NCBI GenBank assembly: GCA_965279475.1
Contig: CBDIIA010000002.1
Location: forward strand, 1,488,001-1,552,000
Length of the DNA stretch: 64,000 nt
Direction: 5' to 3'
Source: Pseudorhodoferax sp965279475
GTDB taxonomy: Bacteria > Pseudomonadota > Gammaproteobacteria > Burkholderiales > Burkholderiaceae_C
In this document: piece by piece, positions 33,408 through 43,422 of the stretch
How the letters are laid out: each line of letters begins with the position of its first letter
Numbering within the stretch: the stretch's first letter is position 1
The notes under the pieces: model-generated
What the model saw: the letters and a program-made list of their open reading frames with translations, nothing else
What the model was told of the DNA's origin: nothing
Databases searched by the model: none
Translations under genes and position numbers: made by a program

Positions 33408-36266
33408 TCACCCGAACACCGCGTGCCACACCGCCAGCACCGCATCGCGCTCGGCCTGCAGGGCCGGCGGCGCCACCTGGGTCGGCGCTTCGTCGAGCCG
33501 CGCCCGGTGCTGCACCTGGCGCAGTGCGCGGTAGGCGGCGGCCGCAGCCTGGCCGGTGCCGGGTGGCAGCAGGCCGTCGACCTCGGCGCGCTGCAGCAGC
33601 GCGATGTTGCCGACGTTGTCGCGCAGCTCGGGGTAGGCACCCGATTGCGACAGCACCAGGTACTGCACCGCGAACTCGGCGTCGACCATGCCGCCGGCGC
33701 TGTGCTTCACATCGAACTGGCCGCCCTTGACCGGGTGCGCGGCGCGCACCTTCTCGCGCATCGCGACGATCTCGTTGCGCAGCGCTGCCGCATCGCGCGG
33801 CGCGGTGATCACGGCTTCGCGCACGGCGTCGAAGCGCGGGCGCAGCGTCTCGTGGCCCAGCACGAAGCGCGCGCGCGTCATCGCCTGGTGTTCCCAGGTC
33901 CACGCGGTGTTGCTGCCGCGCTGCTGCTGGTAGTTGGCGTAGGCGTCGAAGGTGGTGATCAGCAGGCCCGAGTTGCCGTTGGGTCGCAGCGCGGTGTCGA
34001 TCTCGAACAGATCGCCCTCGGCGGTCTTCACCGTCAGCCAGTTGATCATCTTGCGCACGTAGGCGGCGTAGGCCTCGGGCGCGCGTTCGTCCTCGTCGTC
34101 GTGCACGAACACGATGTCGAGGTCGCTGCCATAGCCGAGCTCCTTGCCGCCCAGCTTGCCGTAGCCGATGATGGCGATGAAGGGTTCCTCGCGGTGCCGG
34201 CTCTTCAGCCGCTGCCAGCACCAGCGCGCGGTGACACGCAGCACCACGTCGGCCAGCGCACTCAGATCGTCGGCAACCTGCTCGACCGTGATGCGCCCCT
34301 CGACATCGCGCGCCAGCGTGCGGAACAGCTCGGCGTGGTGGGCGCGACGCAGCAGGTTGAGCAGCGCCTCTTCGTCGTCTTCGCCGGTGGACTGCAGCGC
34401 GCCGCGGCGTTGTTCGAGTTCACGCTCGAACGCCTCGGCGGCGAAGCGCTCGGACAGCATCGCGTCGCTGGCCAGCTCGTCGATCACGCCGGGATGCTGC
34501 ACCAGATAACGCGCCGGCCAGCGGGCCGAACCCAGCAGGCGCAACAGCCGTTCGTGCACCGCGGGCCGCTCGACCAGCAGGGCCAGGTAACTCTCGCGGC
34601 GCAGCAGCGGCTCGACCCAGTCGGCCCAGCGGATCGCCCCGTTGGCGCGGCGTTGTGCGGCCGTGGCGTCGGGTGCGCCTTCCTCCATCCAGGCTGCCGT
34701 GCGCTGCACCAGCCGCAGCAGCCGAGCCCGGCTGTCCTCGCGCAGCGCCAGCACGCGCGGGTGCTCGCGCCACAACGCGATGCGTTCGCGCAGCGCGGGC
34801 GGCAGCTGCGCCAGCACGGCGTCGAAGTCCGGCGCGCCGGGGCGTTCGCTGCGCCGGGCATTGCCGCCGTTGCAGCCGCGGCAGTTCTTCTCGGCGGCAC
34901 CGCCGAGCAGGGTGTCGAACTCCTGCGCAACGAACTCGCGGTGCGTGTCGAGTTCGCTGAGGAAGGGGCAGCACGAGTCGTAACCCATGCTGTGCGCGAT
35001 GAAGGCCAGGTCTTCGTCGGTGCAGGGCAGCACATGCGTCTGCTGGTCGTCCAGGTACTGGATGCGGTGCTCGACCCGGCGCAGGAAGGTATAGGCCTGG
35101 GCCAGCGCATCGGCGGTGGCCTGTGGCATCAGCCCGGCGCGGGCCAGCCGCTGCAGCGCATCGAGCGTGGGGCGGGTGCGCAGTTCGGGGAACTGCCCGC
35201 CGCGCACCACCTGCAGCAGCTGCACGGTGAATTCGATCTCGCGGATGCCGCCGCGCGACAGCTTCACGTCGTTGGCGCGCTCGGGGTGGCCGGCGGCGCG
35301 CTTGGCCGCGTGTTCGCGGATCTGCCGGTGCAGGATGCGCAGCGCATCGAACACCGCGTAGTCGAGATAACGCCGGAACACGAACGGCAGCACCACGGTG
35401 CGCAGCTCCTGCGCGCTGCGGTCGGCGATGCAGCTGCGCGGCGCGACGATGCGGCTCTTGAGCCAGGCGAAACGCTCCCACTCGCGGCCCTGCACCTGCA
35501 GATAGTCTTCGAGCGCGCCGAGCGAGATCGCCGCCGGACCCGAATTGCCGTTGGGCCGCAGCGCCAGGTCGACGCGGAACACGAAGCCGTGCTCGGTGGT
35601 GTCGCCCACCAGGCTGTAGATCGCCTTCACGGCGCGCGCGAAGTATTCCTGGTTGCTGATGCGGCCGCGCCCGCTGGCGTCGCCGGCGGTGTCGCCGTCC
35701 TGGTCGTAGATGTAGATCAGGTCGATGTCGCTCGACACGTTGAGTTCGCGGGCGCCGAGCTTGCCCATGCCGACGACCCACATGTGGGCACGCTGCCCGT
35801 TGGCCGCGAGCGGCATGCCGTGGCGGGCATCGAGCTCCTGGGTGGCTTCGGCGTAGGCCACGTCGAGAGCGAGTTCGGCCAGCTCGGTGACGGCGGTGGT
35901 CACCACCGCGAGCGGGGCGGCCTGGTCGCAGTCGAGCGTGACCAGGCGCTCCATCACCAGCTGCCGCACCATGCGCAGCGCGGCACTGGCGTGGTGGCCC
36001 ATGCCGCGCAGCGATGCCAGCGCCTGCAGCATGCCCTCGCGCCGCGGTGCACCCGGCGGCAGCAGCGTCAGCTCGGCGGCATAACGCCGGCGCAGCCGCT
36101 GCACGAAACGCGAGTGCCCGGACCACGACGCTGCGGCCACCGCGGCGGCAGCTGTGCCCTGCGGCGGCGGACCCGGTTCGGCTTGCAGTCCGGGACCTGC
36201 GGGGAACTGGTTGCTTAACAAAACGTCACCGTCTCGGGTTGAACCCGCACCGAGGCCGCGGGTCAT
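33408..36266 (-). CDS. glnE: Bifunctional glutamine synthetase adenylyltransferase/adenylyl-removing enzyme
   Basis: Up to 952 residues. Two nucleotidyltransferase domains are present: N-terminal adenylyl-removase with MGKLGARELNVSSDIDLIYIYD and C-terminal adenylyltransferase with GYGKLGGKELGYGSDLDIVFVHDD, both keeping the paired aspartates, each followed by LRPNGNSG. It adjusts glutamine synthetase to nitrogen supply. The frame opens with ATG at 36266, but the first 45 residues are proline/alanine-rich and a possible yhdP promoter overlaps that ATG, so the real start may be downstream. Divergent from yhdP. Confidence 0.94.
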   Translation of the reverse strand: MTRGLGAGSTRDGDVLLSNQFPAGPGLQAEPGPPPQGTAAAAVAAASWSGHSRFVQRLRRRYAAELTLLPPGAPRREGMLQALASLRGMGHHASAALRMVRQLVMERLVTLDCDQAAPLAVVTTAVTELAELALDVAYAEATQELDARHGMPLAANGQRAHMWVVGMGKLGARELNVSSDIDLIYIYDQDGDTAGDASGRGRISNQEYFARAVKAIYSLVGDTTEHGFVFRVDLALRPNGNSGPAAISLGALEDYLQVQGREWERFAWLKSRIVAPRSCIADRSAQELRTVVLPFVFRRYLDYAVFDALRILHRQIREHAAKRAAGHPERANDVKLSRGGIREIEFTVQLLQVVRGGQFPELRTRPTLDALQRLARAGLMPQATADALAQAYTFLRRVEHRIQYLDDQQTHVLPCTDEDLAFIAHSMGYDSCCPFLSELDTHREFVAQEFDTLLGGAAEKNCRGCNGGNARRSERPGAPDFDAVLAQLPPALRERIALWREHPRVLALREDSRARLLRLVQRTAAWMEEGAPDATAAQRRANGAIRWADWVEPLLRRESYLALLVERPAVHERLLRLLGSARWPARYLVQHPGVIDELASDAMLSERFAAEAFERELEQRRGALQSTGEDDEEALLNLLRRAHHAELFRTLARDVEGRITVEQVADDLSALADVVLRVTARWCWQRLKSRHREEPFIAIIGYGKLGGKELGYGSDLDIVFVHDDEDERAPEAYAAYVRKMINWLTVKTAEGDLFEIDTALRPNGNSGLLITTFDAYANYQQQRGSNTAWTWEHQAMTRARFVLGHETLRPRFDAVREAVITAPRDAAALRNEIVAMREKVRAAHPVKGGQFDVKHSAGGMVDAEFAVQYLVLSQSGAYPELRDNVGNIALLQRAEVDGLLPPGTGQAAAAAYRALRQVQHRARLDEAPTQVAPPALQAERDAVLAVWHAVFG

Positions 36267-36269
36267 AAT
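36239..36269 (+). promoter_or_regulatory. Possible yhdP promoter
   Basis: TTGAAC at 36239-36244 and CATAAT at 36264-36269, spaced by 19 bases, stand 22 bases before the yhdP ATG. Spacing is slightly long, so this is tentative. Confidence 0.35.
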
Positions 36270-36290
36270 TCCTGTTACATCAAAGGTTCA

Positions 36291-39200
36291 ATGACTGATT
36301 CGACGCCTCGCCCATCACGCCTGCTCGCACTGGCAGCCGTCACGGCGCCCTGGTTGTTGGGTCTGGTGCTGGCGCTGTGGCTGCTCTTCGGTTTTGCCTG
36401 GGGCGCCTTGCACGGCTGGATTGTGCCGCGAATCGGCGAATTCCGTCCGCGCATCGAAGCCCAACTCGGGAAGGTCCTAGGGGTACCCGTGCGCATCGGT
36501 GCGATCACGGCCGAGTCCGGCCGGCTGGTGCCGAGCTTCGAGCTGCACGACGTGAGTCTGCTCGATGCGCAGGGCCGCGAAGCGCTCAAGCTCAACCGCA
36601 TCGTCGCGCTGCTGTCGCCCAAGTCGCTGTGGCGCTTCGGCCTCGACCAGCTCTATATAGAGCAACCCGAACTCGACGTGCGGCGCACGCGCGACGGCAA
36701 GATCCTGATCGCCGGGCTCGACATCTCCGGCAATGCCGACAGCGGCGCGATGGACTGGGTGTTCTCGCAGGCCGAGGTGGTCGTGCGCAACGGCACGTTG
36801 CGCTGGACCGACGAGCAACGCGGCGCGCCGATGCTGGCGCTCGATCAGGTCGACCTGGTGATCCGCAACAGCAGCCGCCGGCACAACCTGCGGCTCGACG
36901 CGACGCCGCCTGCCGACTGGGGCCAGCGCTTCAGCCTGCGGGCGACGATGCGGCAATCGCTGCTGAGCCCGCGCCGCGGCCACTGGCGCGAGTGGGACGG
37001 CCCGGTCTACGCCGACTTTCCGCAGGTCGACGTGTCGCAGCTGCGCCGCTACACCGACGCCGGTGCCGACAGCGGCTTCGAGCTGCTGCAGGGGCGCGGC
37101 GCGGTGCGGCTGTGGGCCGATCTGCAACAGGGCGAGATGCTCGGCGGCACGGCCGATCTGCAGCTGGCCGATGTCGGCGCGCGGCTGGGCAGCGGGCTGG
37201 AGCCGCTGTCGCTGGTGACGCTGCAGGGGCGCATGAGCGGCCGGCAGCTTGCCGGCGGCCTGGAGTTCTCCACACAAGACCTGCTGTTCGAGACGGCCGA
37301 AGGCCAGCGCTGGCCGGGCGGCAATGTGTTCCTGAGTTTCATGCGCGGCGAGAGCCGGGTGCCGGGGCAGGGTGTGTTCCGCGCCGACCGGCTCGACCTG
37401 GCGGCGCTGGCGCAGGTGGCGCACCGCCTGCCGCTGGAGCCGGCCGCCCGTGAAGCCCTGAACACCTACGCGCCCAAGGGCTTGGTGGAGCGCGTCGAGG
37501 CCAGCTGGAACGGCCGCATCGAGGCGCCCGCCAGGTACGAGGTCAAGGGCCGCATCGTGCAGCTCGAGCTCGCCGCTGGCCGCCCGCCACCGCCGCCTGC
37601 CCCCACGCGCGCGCAGCCGGCCGTGCACCACCCGGCCGGGCGGCCGGGCGTGCGCGGCATGGACGTCGACTTCGAGCTGACCCAGGCCGGCGGCAAGGCG
37701 ACGCTGCAACTGCAGAACGGCGCGATGGAGTTTCCCGGCGTGTTCGAGGAGCCGGTCGTGCCCTTCGACATGCTGGCCGGCGACATCCGCTGGCAGGTGA
37801 GCGGCGACAGGCTGGCCGTGCAGGTGCCGGCGATGCGCTTCGCCAATGCCGACGCGCAGGGCGACCTGCAGGCCAAGTGGCACAGCAACGACGGCCCGGC
37901 CAGCGCGGCCCGGCCGCGGCTGCCGGGCGTGCTCGAACTGAGCGGCGCCCTGACGCGCGCGGCCGGCACGCGGGTGCACCGCTACCTGCCGCTGGCGATC
38001 TCTGAGCGCGCGCGGCACTATGTGCGCGACGCCGTGCAGCAGGGCAGCGCCAGCAGCGTGAAGTTCCGCGTCAAGGGCGACCTGCACGACTTCCCGTACG
38101 CCACGGCGAAGCAGGGCGAGTTCAACATCACCGCCCAGGTGGCCGACGTCACCTATGCCTACGTGCCGGCGAACGTGCAGGGAGCCGACACCTTGCCCTG
38201 GCCTGCGCTCACGCAGTTGCAGGGCCAGTTGGTGTTCGACCACAACGCGATGCAGATCAACGGCGCCACCGGCAAGTTCGCCGGCCTGCCGGCCTTTGTG
38301 CTGAACCGGGTCGATGCCGAGATCGCCGATTTCGGGCACTCGGTGGTCTCGGTCAATGCCGACGGGCGCGGCCCGCTCGGCGAGATGCTGGGCGTCGTCG
38401 CCGGCTCGCCGCTGGCCGCGATGACCGGCCACGCGCTGGCGCATGCGACCGGCACCGGCAGCGCCGACCTGAAGCTGCAGCTCGCATTGCCCTTGGCCAC
38501 TCTGGCGCAGAGCAAGGTGCAGGGCAGCGTCGTGCTGGCTGGCAGCGACGTGCAGATCACGCCCGACACGCCGCTGCTGGCACGCGCGCGCGGCACCGTG
38601 CAGTTCAGCGACAGCGGCTTCACGCTGGTCGGCGTGCAGGCCCGTGCGCTGGGCGGCGACGTGCGCCTGGACGGCGGCTCGCGTCCGCCGAGCGCATCGG
38701 CCCAGGATCCGACCGTGGTGGTGCGGGCCCAGGGCACGGCCACGGCCGAAGGCCTGCGCCAGGCCAGCGAACTGGGCCCGGTGACGCGCATCGCGCAGCG
38801 CGCCAGCGGCAGCGCGCCTTACGCGGTGGTGCTGGGCGTGCGCCGGGGCGCGCCCGAGATCAGCGTCAGCAGCAGTCTGCAGGGCATGGCGATCGATCTG
38901 CCCGCGCCGTTCGCGAAAGCCGCCGAGGCCAGCCTGCCGCTGCGCGTCGACAACGTTCTGTTGGCCGGCACCGGCACCGGCACCGGCAGCCAGCCCGCGA
39001 CGCAGGACCAGTGGACCGTGGAGCTCGGGCGCCTGCTGTCGGCCGCGTTCGTGCGCGATATTTCCGGGCCGCAGCCGCGGCTGTTGCGTGGCGCCATCGG
39101 TGTCGGGCTGTTGCCGGGCGAGACGGCGCCGATGCCCGAGCAGGGCGTGTATGCGAACGTCAACCTGCCGTCGACCCAGATCGATGCCTGGGAGGCAGCC

Positions 39201-40520
39201 TTTGCCCACCTGACCGAGCCGGTGCCCGCCGTTGCCAAGGCGGCAGGCTCCGCAGGCGCTGTCGTGCCGGCCGCTACCGGTGCCACGGCAGCGAATGCCA
39301 GTGCCGCCTACCTGCCCGACCGCTTTGCGCTGCGCGCCGCCGATCTGACGGTGTCGGGCCGCAAGCTGCACGACCTGGTGCTGGGCGGATCGCGCGACGG
39401 CACCGTCTGGCGCGCCAACGTCGATGCGCGCGAACTGAATGGATACGTCGAATACCGCCAGCCGGCCGCCGGCAGCGCCGGGCGCGTCTATGCACGGCTG
39501 GCGCGGCTGACCATCGCGGCCGGTGCCGAAACCGAGGTCGAGCAACTGCTCGACCAGCCGACCGACTCGGTGCCCGCGCTCGACGTGGTGGTCGACGATT
39601 TCGACCTGCGCGGCAAGAACCTGGGCCGCGTCGAGATGGAGGCGATCAACCGTGGCGCCGGCGGGGCGGGGCGCGACGGCGTGCGCGAATGGCGGCTGAC
39701 CAAGCTCAACATGACGATGCCCGAGGCCACGTTCACCGCCTCGGGCAACTGGGCGGCGGTGAACGCGCAGGGCGCCGCCGCGGGTGGCGCGCGCGGCCCT
39801 CGCGCGGGGCAGGAGCCGCGCCGCACCGTGATGAACTTCAGGCTCGACGTCGCCGATGCCGGCGCGCTGCTCGGGCGCTTCGGCATGAAGGGCGTGTTCC
39901 GCCAGGGCAAGGGCAGCCTGGAAGGCCAGGTGTCGTGGGCCGGCTCGCCGCTGGCGCTGGACTACCCCAGCCTCGGTGGCCAGTTCCACGTCGACATGGC
40001 CAGCGGGCAGTTCCTCAAGGCCGAGCCCGGCCTGGCCAAGCTGCTGGGCGTGCTGAGCCTGCAGTCGCTGCCGCGCCGCCTGACGCTCGACTTCCGCGAC
40101 GTGTTCAGCGAAGGCTTCGCGTTCGACTTCGTCCGGGGCGACGTGCACATCGAAGGCGGCATCGCGGTCACCAACAACCTGCAGATGAAGGGCCTGAGCG
40201 CGGCCGTGCTGATGGAGGGCCGGGCCGACATCGCGCACGAGACGCAGGACATCAAGGTCGTCGTCGTGCCCGAGATCAACGCCGGCACCGCCTCGCTCGT
40301 GGCCGGGGTCATCAACCCGGCGATCGGCGTCGGCACCTTCCTCGCGCAGCTGTTCCTGCGGCGCCCGCTGATGGAGGCTGCCACCCAGCAGTTCCACGTC
40401 GACGGCACCTGGGCCGACCCGCGCATCGCCCGCGTCGCGCGCGACCGCCCCGGCAGCCCGCCGGCCGACGAACCCAAGACCGAGGCGCTCGCGCCGGGCA
40501 AGACGGGAGCCACCCCATGA
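36291..40520 (+). CDS. yhdP: YhdP family AsmA-like protein (phospholipid transport to outer membrane)
   Basis: A 1409-residue protein with one N-terminal membrane helix (LLGLVLALWLLFGFAWGAL) and a very long periplasmic beta-rich body of the DUF3971/AsmA-like type. The GVPVRIGAITAESGRLVPSF segment after the helix, and the C-terminal LDFRDVFSEGFAFDFVRGDV, MKGLSAAVLMEGRADIAHE and NPAIGVGTFLAQLFLRRPL, are diagnostic. YhdP, TamB and YdbH are bridge proteins that move phospholipid to the outer membrane. A short Gly-Thr repeat (GTGTGTGS) occurs near residue 895. The stop overlaps the next gene by ATGA. Confidence 0.93.
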   Translation: MTDSTPRPSRLLALAAVTAPWLLGLVLALWLLFGFAWGALHGWIVPRIGEFRPRIEAQLGKVLGVPVRIGAITAESGRLVPSFELHDVSLLDAQGREALKLNRIVALLSPKSLWRFGLDQLYIEQPELDVRRTRDGKILIAGLDISGNADSGAMDWVFSQAEVVVRNGTLRWTDEQRGAPMLALDQVDLVIRNSSRRHNLRLDATPPADWGQRFSLRATMRQSLLSPRRGHWREWDGPVYADFPQVDVSQLRRYTDAGADSGFELLQGRGAVRLWADLQQGEMLGGTADLQLADVGARLGSGLEPLSLVTLQGRMSGRQLAGGLEFSTQDLLFETAEGQRWPGGNVFLSFMRGESRVPGQGVFRADRLDLAALAQVAHRLPLEPAAREALNTYAPKGLVERVEASWNGRIEAPARYEVKGRIVQLELAAGRPPPPPAPTRAQPAVHHPAGRPGVRGMDVDFELTQAGGKATLQLQNGAMEFPGVFEEPVVPFDMLAGDIRWQVSGDRLAVQVPAMRFANADAQGDLQAKWHSNDGPASAARPRLPGVLELSGALTRAAGTRVHRYLPLAISERARHYVRDAVQQGSASSVKFRVKGDLHDFPYATAKQGEFNITAQVADVTYAYVPANVQGADTLPWPALTQLQGQLVFDHNAMQINGATGKFAGLPAFVLNRVDAEIADFGHSVVSVNADGRGPLGEMLGVVAGSPLAAMTGHALAHATGTGSADLKLQLALPLATLAQSKVQGSVVLAGSDVQITPDTPLLARARGTVQFSDSGFTLVGVQARALGGDVRLDGGSRPPSASAQDPTVVVRAQGTATAEGLRQASELGPVTRIAQRASGSAPYAVVLGVRRGAPEISVSSSLQGMAIDLPAPFAKAAEASLPLRVDNVLLAGTGTGTGSQPATQDQWTVELGRLLSAAFVRDISGPQPRLLRGAIGVGLLPGETAPMPEQGVYANVNLPSTQIDAWEAAFAHLTEPVPAVAKAAGSAGAVVPAATGATAANASAAYLPDRFALRAADLTVSGRKLHDLVLGGSRDGTVWRANVDARELNGYVEYRQPAAGSAGRVYARLARLTIAAGAETEVEQLLDQPTDSVPALDVVVDDFDLRGKNLGRVEMEAINRGAGGAGRDGVREWRLTKLNMTMPEATFTASGNWAAVNAQGAAAGGARGPRAGQEPRRTVMNFRLDVADAGALLGRFGMKGVFRQGKGSLEGQVSWAGSPLALDYPSLGGQFHVDMASGQFLKAEPGLAKLLGVLSLQSLPRRLTLDFRDVFSEGFAFDFVRGDVHIEGGIAVTNNLQMKGLSAAVLMEGRADIAHETQDIKVVVVPEINAGTASLVAGVINPAIGVGTFLAQLFLRRPLMEAATQQFHVDGTWADPRIARVARDRPGSPPADEPKTEALAPGKTGATP

Positions 40521-41332
40521 ACATCGCCGCCCTGCAGATGGTGTCGTCGACCCGGCTTGCGCACAACCTCGAACGCGCCCATGCGCTGCTGGCGCAGGCT
40601 GCCGCCGCAGGCGCCGAGCTGGCCGTGCTGCCCGAGTACTTCTGCCTGCTCGGCCAGCGCGACACCGACAAGCTGCAGATCCAGGAAGCCTTCGGCAGCG
40701 GGCCGATCCAGGACTTCCTGGCCGGCGCCGCGCGTACCTTCGGCCTGTGGATCGTCGGCGGCACGCTGCCGCTGACGGTGGGCGACGGCAGCCGCGTGCG
40801 CAACACCTCGCTGGTGTTCGATCCCACGGGCGCCTGCGTGGCGCGCTACGACAAGATCCATCTGTTCCGCTTCGACAACGGCCGCGAGCGTTACGACGAG
40901 TCGCGCGTGCTGGAGCGCGGCGACACGCCGGTGCTGTTCGAGCTGCCTGCGCGTGACGGCCGGGTCTGGCGCATCGGCATGAGCGTCTGCTACGACCTGC
41001 GTTTTCCCGAGCTGTACCGCGGATACGCCGCACGCGGTGCCGACCTGCTGCTGGTGCCGAGCGCTTTCACTGCCACCACCGGCGAGGCCCATTGGGAGCT
41101 GCTGCTGCGCGCCCGCGCGACCGAGAACCTGGCCTATGTGCTGGCGCCGGCCCAGGGCGGCCAGCACGAGAACGGGCGCCGCACCTGGGGCCATTCGATG
41201 CTGGTCGACCCGTGGGGCAAGGTGCTGGCCGAGCAGGCCGGAGGCGAGGCCGTGGTGGCGGGCACGCTCGACGCGGAACGGCTTGCGCAGGCGCGCCAGC
41301 AGTTGCCGGCACTGGAGCACCGCGTGCTGTGA
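40517..41332 (+). CDS. Carbon-nitrogen hydrolase, Nit1-like (deaminated glutathione amidase type)
   Basis: A 271-residue nitrilase-superfamily enzyme with the full catalytic triad: Glu in LPEYFCLLG, Lys in YDKIHLFRFDNGRERYDES and Cys in SVCYDLRFPELYR. The pattern is that of Nit1/YbeM amidases, which hydrolyse deaminated glutathione, a metabolite repair reaction. The ATG overlaps the yhdP stop and its own stop overlaps the histidine kinase start, so three genes are translationally linked. Confidence 0.88.
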   Translation: MNIAALQMVSSTRLAHNLERAHALLAQAAAAGAELAVLPEYFCLLGQRDTDKLQIQEAFGSGPIQDFLAGAARTFGLWIVGGTLPLTVGDGSRVRNTSLVFDPTGACVARYDKIHLFRFDNGRERYDESRVLERGDTPVLFELPARDGRVWRIGMSVCYDLRFPELYRGYAARGADLLLVPSAFTATTGEAHWELLLRARATENLAYVLAPAQGGQHENGRRTWGHSMLVDPWGKVLAEQAGGEAVVAGTLDAERLAQARQQLPALEHRVL

Positions 41333-43398
41333 ACTGGCCGGCGCTGTTCTCGTCGCGCAACCTGGCGCTGGCCTGGCGCCGCTGGTCGTTGTGGGCGCTG
41401 CTGATCCTGCTGGTGGTCGGCGTGCTGGTGACGCTGGTGTGGCTGGCCGGCCGCTACGAGGCCAGCCAGGTGCAGACCCGGCTCGAACGCGACACGGCCG
41501 ATGCGATCGGCGACATCCGCGCCGCACTCACGCGCAATGTGCAGACCTTCCAGGCGCTGCAGGTGAACGACACCACGCCCGCCACCTGGGCCGTGGATGC
41601 GGGCCAGGTGCTGCGCGATCGCCGCGAGTTGATGCGCATCGAATGGCGCAATCCCTCGCTGACGCTGCTGGCGCATGCCGACACACCGTTCCGCACCCCG
41701 CTGTTCAGCCAGTTGCCGCGCGATGCCGCGTTCTCCGATGTGGCGCTGGCCTGCGCCACGGCCCGGCGCTTCAGCGGGGCCGCCTATTCCAACAGCTACT
41801 TCGTGCCGCAGCCCGATGGCATGGGCATGGAGGTGATGGAGCTGTGTCTGCCGATCTTCTCGTCGGGCCGGCTCACCGGCTACACGGTCGCCACCTATTC
41901 GCTGCAGGAGATCCTCGCCGACCTGGTGGGGCGGCAGCTCACGCGCAGCCAGGAGGCCTCGTTCGTCGAAGCCGACGGCACGCGGCTGGCGCTGCACGGT
42001 TCGTCGCGCCGCGGCGCGCGTGTGTTCACCTCGCAGCAGTTGCTCGATCTGCCGGGCAACACGCTGCTGCTGCGCGTGGACAGCTGGCGTGGCGCGCCCG
42101 ATCTGCTGCCCAACGTGCTGACCGCGCTGGTGACGGCGATGTCGATCGCGCTGGTGTCGGTGCTGGTGATGCTGGCCAAGGACACGCGCCGTCGCCTGCG
42201 GGCCGAGAACGACCTGGCCGACGCGCTGGCCTTCCGCAAGGCGATGGAAGATTCGCTGCTGACCGGCCTGCGCGCGCGCGACCTTGAAGGCCGCATCACC
42301 TACGTGAACCCGGCGTTCTGCCGGATGGTCGATTTCTCGCCCGAGGAGCTCTGGGGCAAGCAGACGCCGGCACCGTACTGGCCGCCCGAGCTGATCGGTG
42401 AATACGAACAGCGCCAGGCGATCCGGCTGGCCGGCAACATGCCGCCGCGCGAGGGTTTCGAATCGGTCTTCATGCGCAAGGACGGTTCGCGTTTTCCGGT
42501 GCTGATCATCGAGGCGCCGCTGATCAACGCGCACGGCGTGCAGACCGGCTGGATGAGTGCTTTCCTCGACATCAGCGAGCAGCGCCGCGTCGAGGAACTG
42601 TCGCGCGCCAGCCAGGAGCGGCTGCAGGCCACGGCGCGGCTCGCGACGGTGGGCGAGATGGCGTCGCTGATGAGCCACGAGCTGAACCAGCCGCTGGCGG
42701 CCATCTCGAGCTACGCCACCGGCTCCCTGAACCTGCTGCAGGAAGGGCCGCACGCCGTCGCCGATCTGCAGGTGGCAATGCGCGGCATCGCCGAGCAGGC
42801 CGAGCGCGCCGGGCGCGTCATCAAGAGCGTGCACGACTTCGTGCGCCGCCGTGTCGATGCCCGCGAGCTGGTGGCGCCGCAGGCGCTGCTCGACGCGGTG
42901 ATGCCGCTGGTCAGCCTGCAGGCGCGCAAGCTGTCGGTGCGGGTGCGCACGCTGGTCGCGCCCGATCTGCCGCCGGTGCTGTGCGACCGCACGATGGTCG
43001 AGCAGGTGCTGCTGAACCTGGCCCGCAACGGCATGCAGGCGATGGACCAGCCCGACCTGCGCGAGCGCGTGCTGGTGCTGCGCGTCGGCCACGCCGGCGC
43101 CCGCCTGGGTGCGACCCGGCCGCGCGGCTGGCTCGAGTTCTCGGTGGCCGACGGCGGATCGGGCATCGGCAAGGACGTGGCCGAGCGCCTGTTCACGCCG
43201 TTCTTCACGACCAAGGTCGAAGGCATGGGCCTTGGCCTGAGCCTGTGCCGCACCGTGGTGGAGCAGCATGGCGGTTTTCTCGGTTACGAGCCCAACCACC
43301 CGCGCGGCACGGTGTTCCGCTTCACGCTGCCGACGCAGGCGGGCCAGGACGAGGCGGCGCCCGCGCCGTCGGCCGCGCCCGCCGCCGAGCCGGCCTGA
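41329..43398 (+). CDS. Membrane sensor histidine kinase with PAS domain (FixL/DctB-like)
   Basis: A 689-residue inner-membrane kinase. Helix 1 is at about residues 20-41, a periplasmic sensor covers 42-260, helix 2 is at about 262-283, a PAS domain spans 300-415, the phosphoacceptor His450 is in SHELNQPLAAIS, and the ATPase domain has NLARNGMQAM, DGGSGIG (608-614) and GMGLGLSL (632-639). The start is the GTG at 41329, overlapping the upstream stop; the hydrophobic N-terminus follows at once. It pairs with the response regulator 24 bases downstream. The input signal is unknown. Confidence 0.92.
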   Translation: MNWPALFSSRNLALAWRRWSLWALLILLVVGVLVTLVWLAGRYEASQVQTRLERDTADAIGDIRAALTRNVQTFQALQVNDTTPATWAVDAGQVLRDRRELMRIEWRNPSLTLLAHADTPFRTPLFSQLPRDAAFSDVALACATARRFSGAAYSNSYFVPQPDGMGMEVMELCLPIFSSGRLTGYTVATYSLQEILADLVGRQLTRSQEASFVEADGTRLALHGSSRRGARVFTSQQLLDLPGNTLLLRVDSWRGAPDLLPNVLTALVTAMSIALVSVLVMLAKDTRRRLRAENDLADALAFRKAMEDSLLTGLRARDLEGRITYVNPAFCRMVDFSPEELWGKQTPAPYWPPELIGEYEQRQAIRLAGNMPPREGFESVFMRKDGSRFPVLIIEAPLINAHGVQTGWMSAFLDISEQRRVEELSRASQERLQATARLATVGEMASLMSHELNQPLAAISSYATGSLNLLQEGPHAVADLQVAMRGIAEQAERAGRVIKSVHDFVRRRVDARELVAPQALLDAVMPLVSLQARKLSVRVRTLVAPDLPPVLCDRTMVEQVLLNLARNGMQAMDQPDLRERVLVLRVGHAGARLGATRPRGWLEFSVADGGSGIGKDVAERLFTPFFTTKVEGMGLGLSLCRTVVEQHGGFLGYEPNHPRGTVFRFTLPTQAGQDEAAPAPSAAPAAEPA

Positions 43399-43422
43399 CC
43401 TTCCAGTCCTTCAAGGAGTTGC

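Noticed and set aside
33330..36218. About 960-codon open frame antisense to glnE
   Set aside because: Mirror frame of a recognised gene; no motifs.
37590..37640. Proline/alanine-rich stretch in yhdP as a frameshift sign
   Set aside because: The reading frame and the family pattern continue on both sides; it looks like a low-complexity loop.
36477..41033. About 1500-codon open frame antisense to yhdP and nit
   Set aside because: Same GC-driven mirror effect; low-complexity translation and a well-matched YhdP on the other strand.
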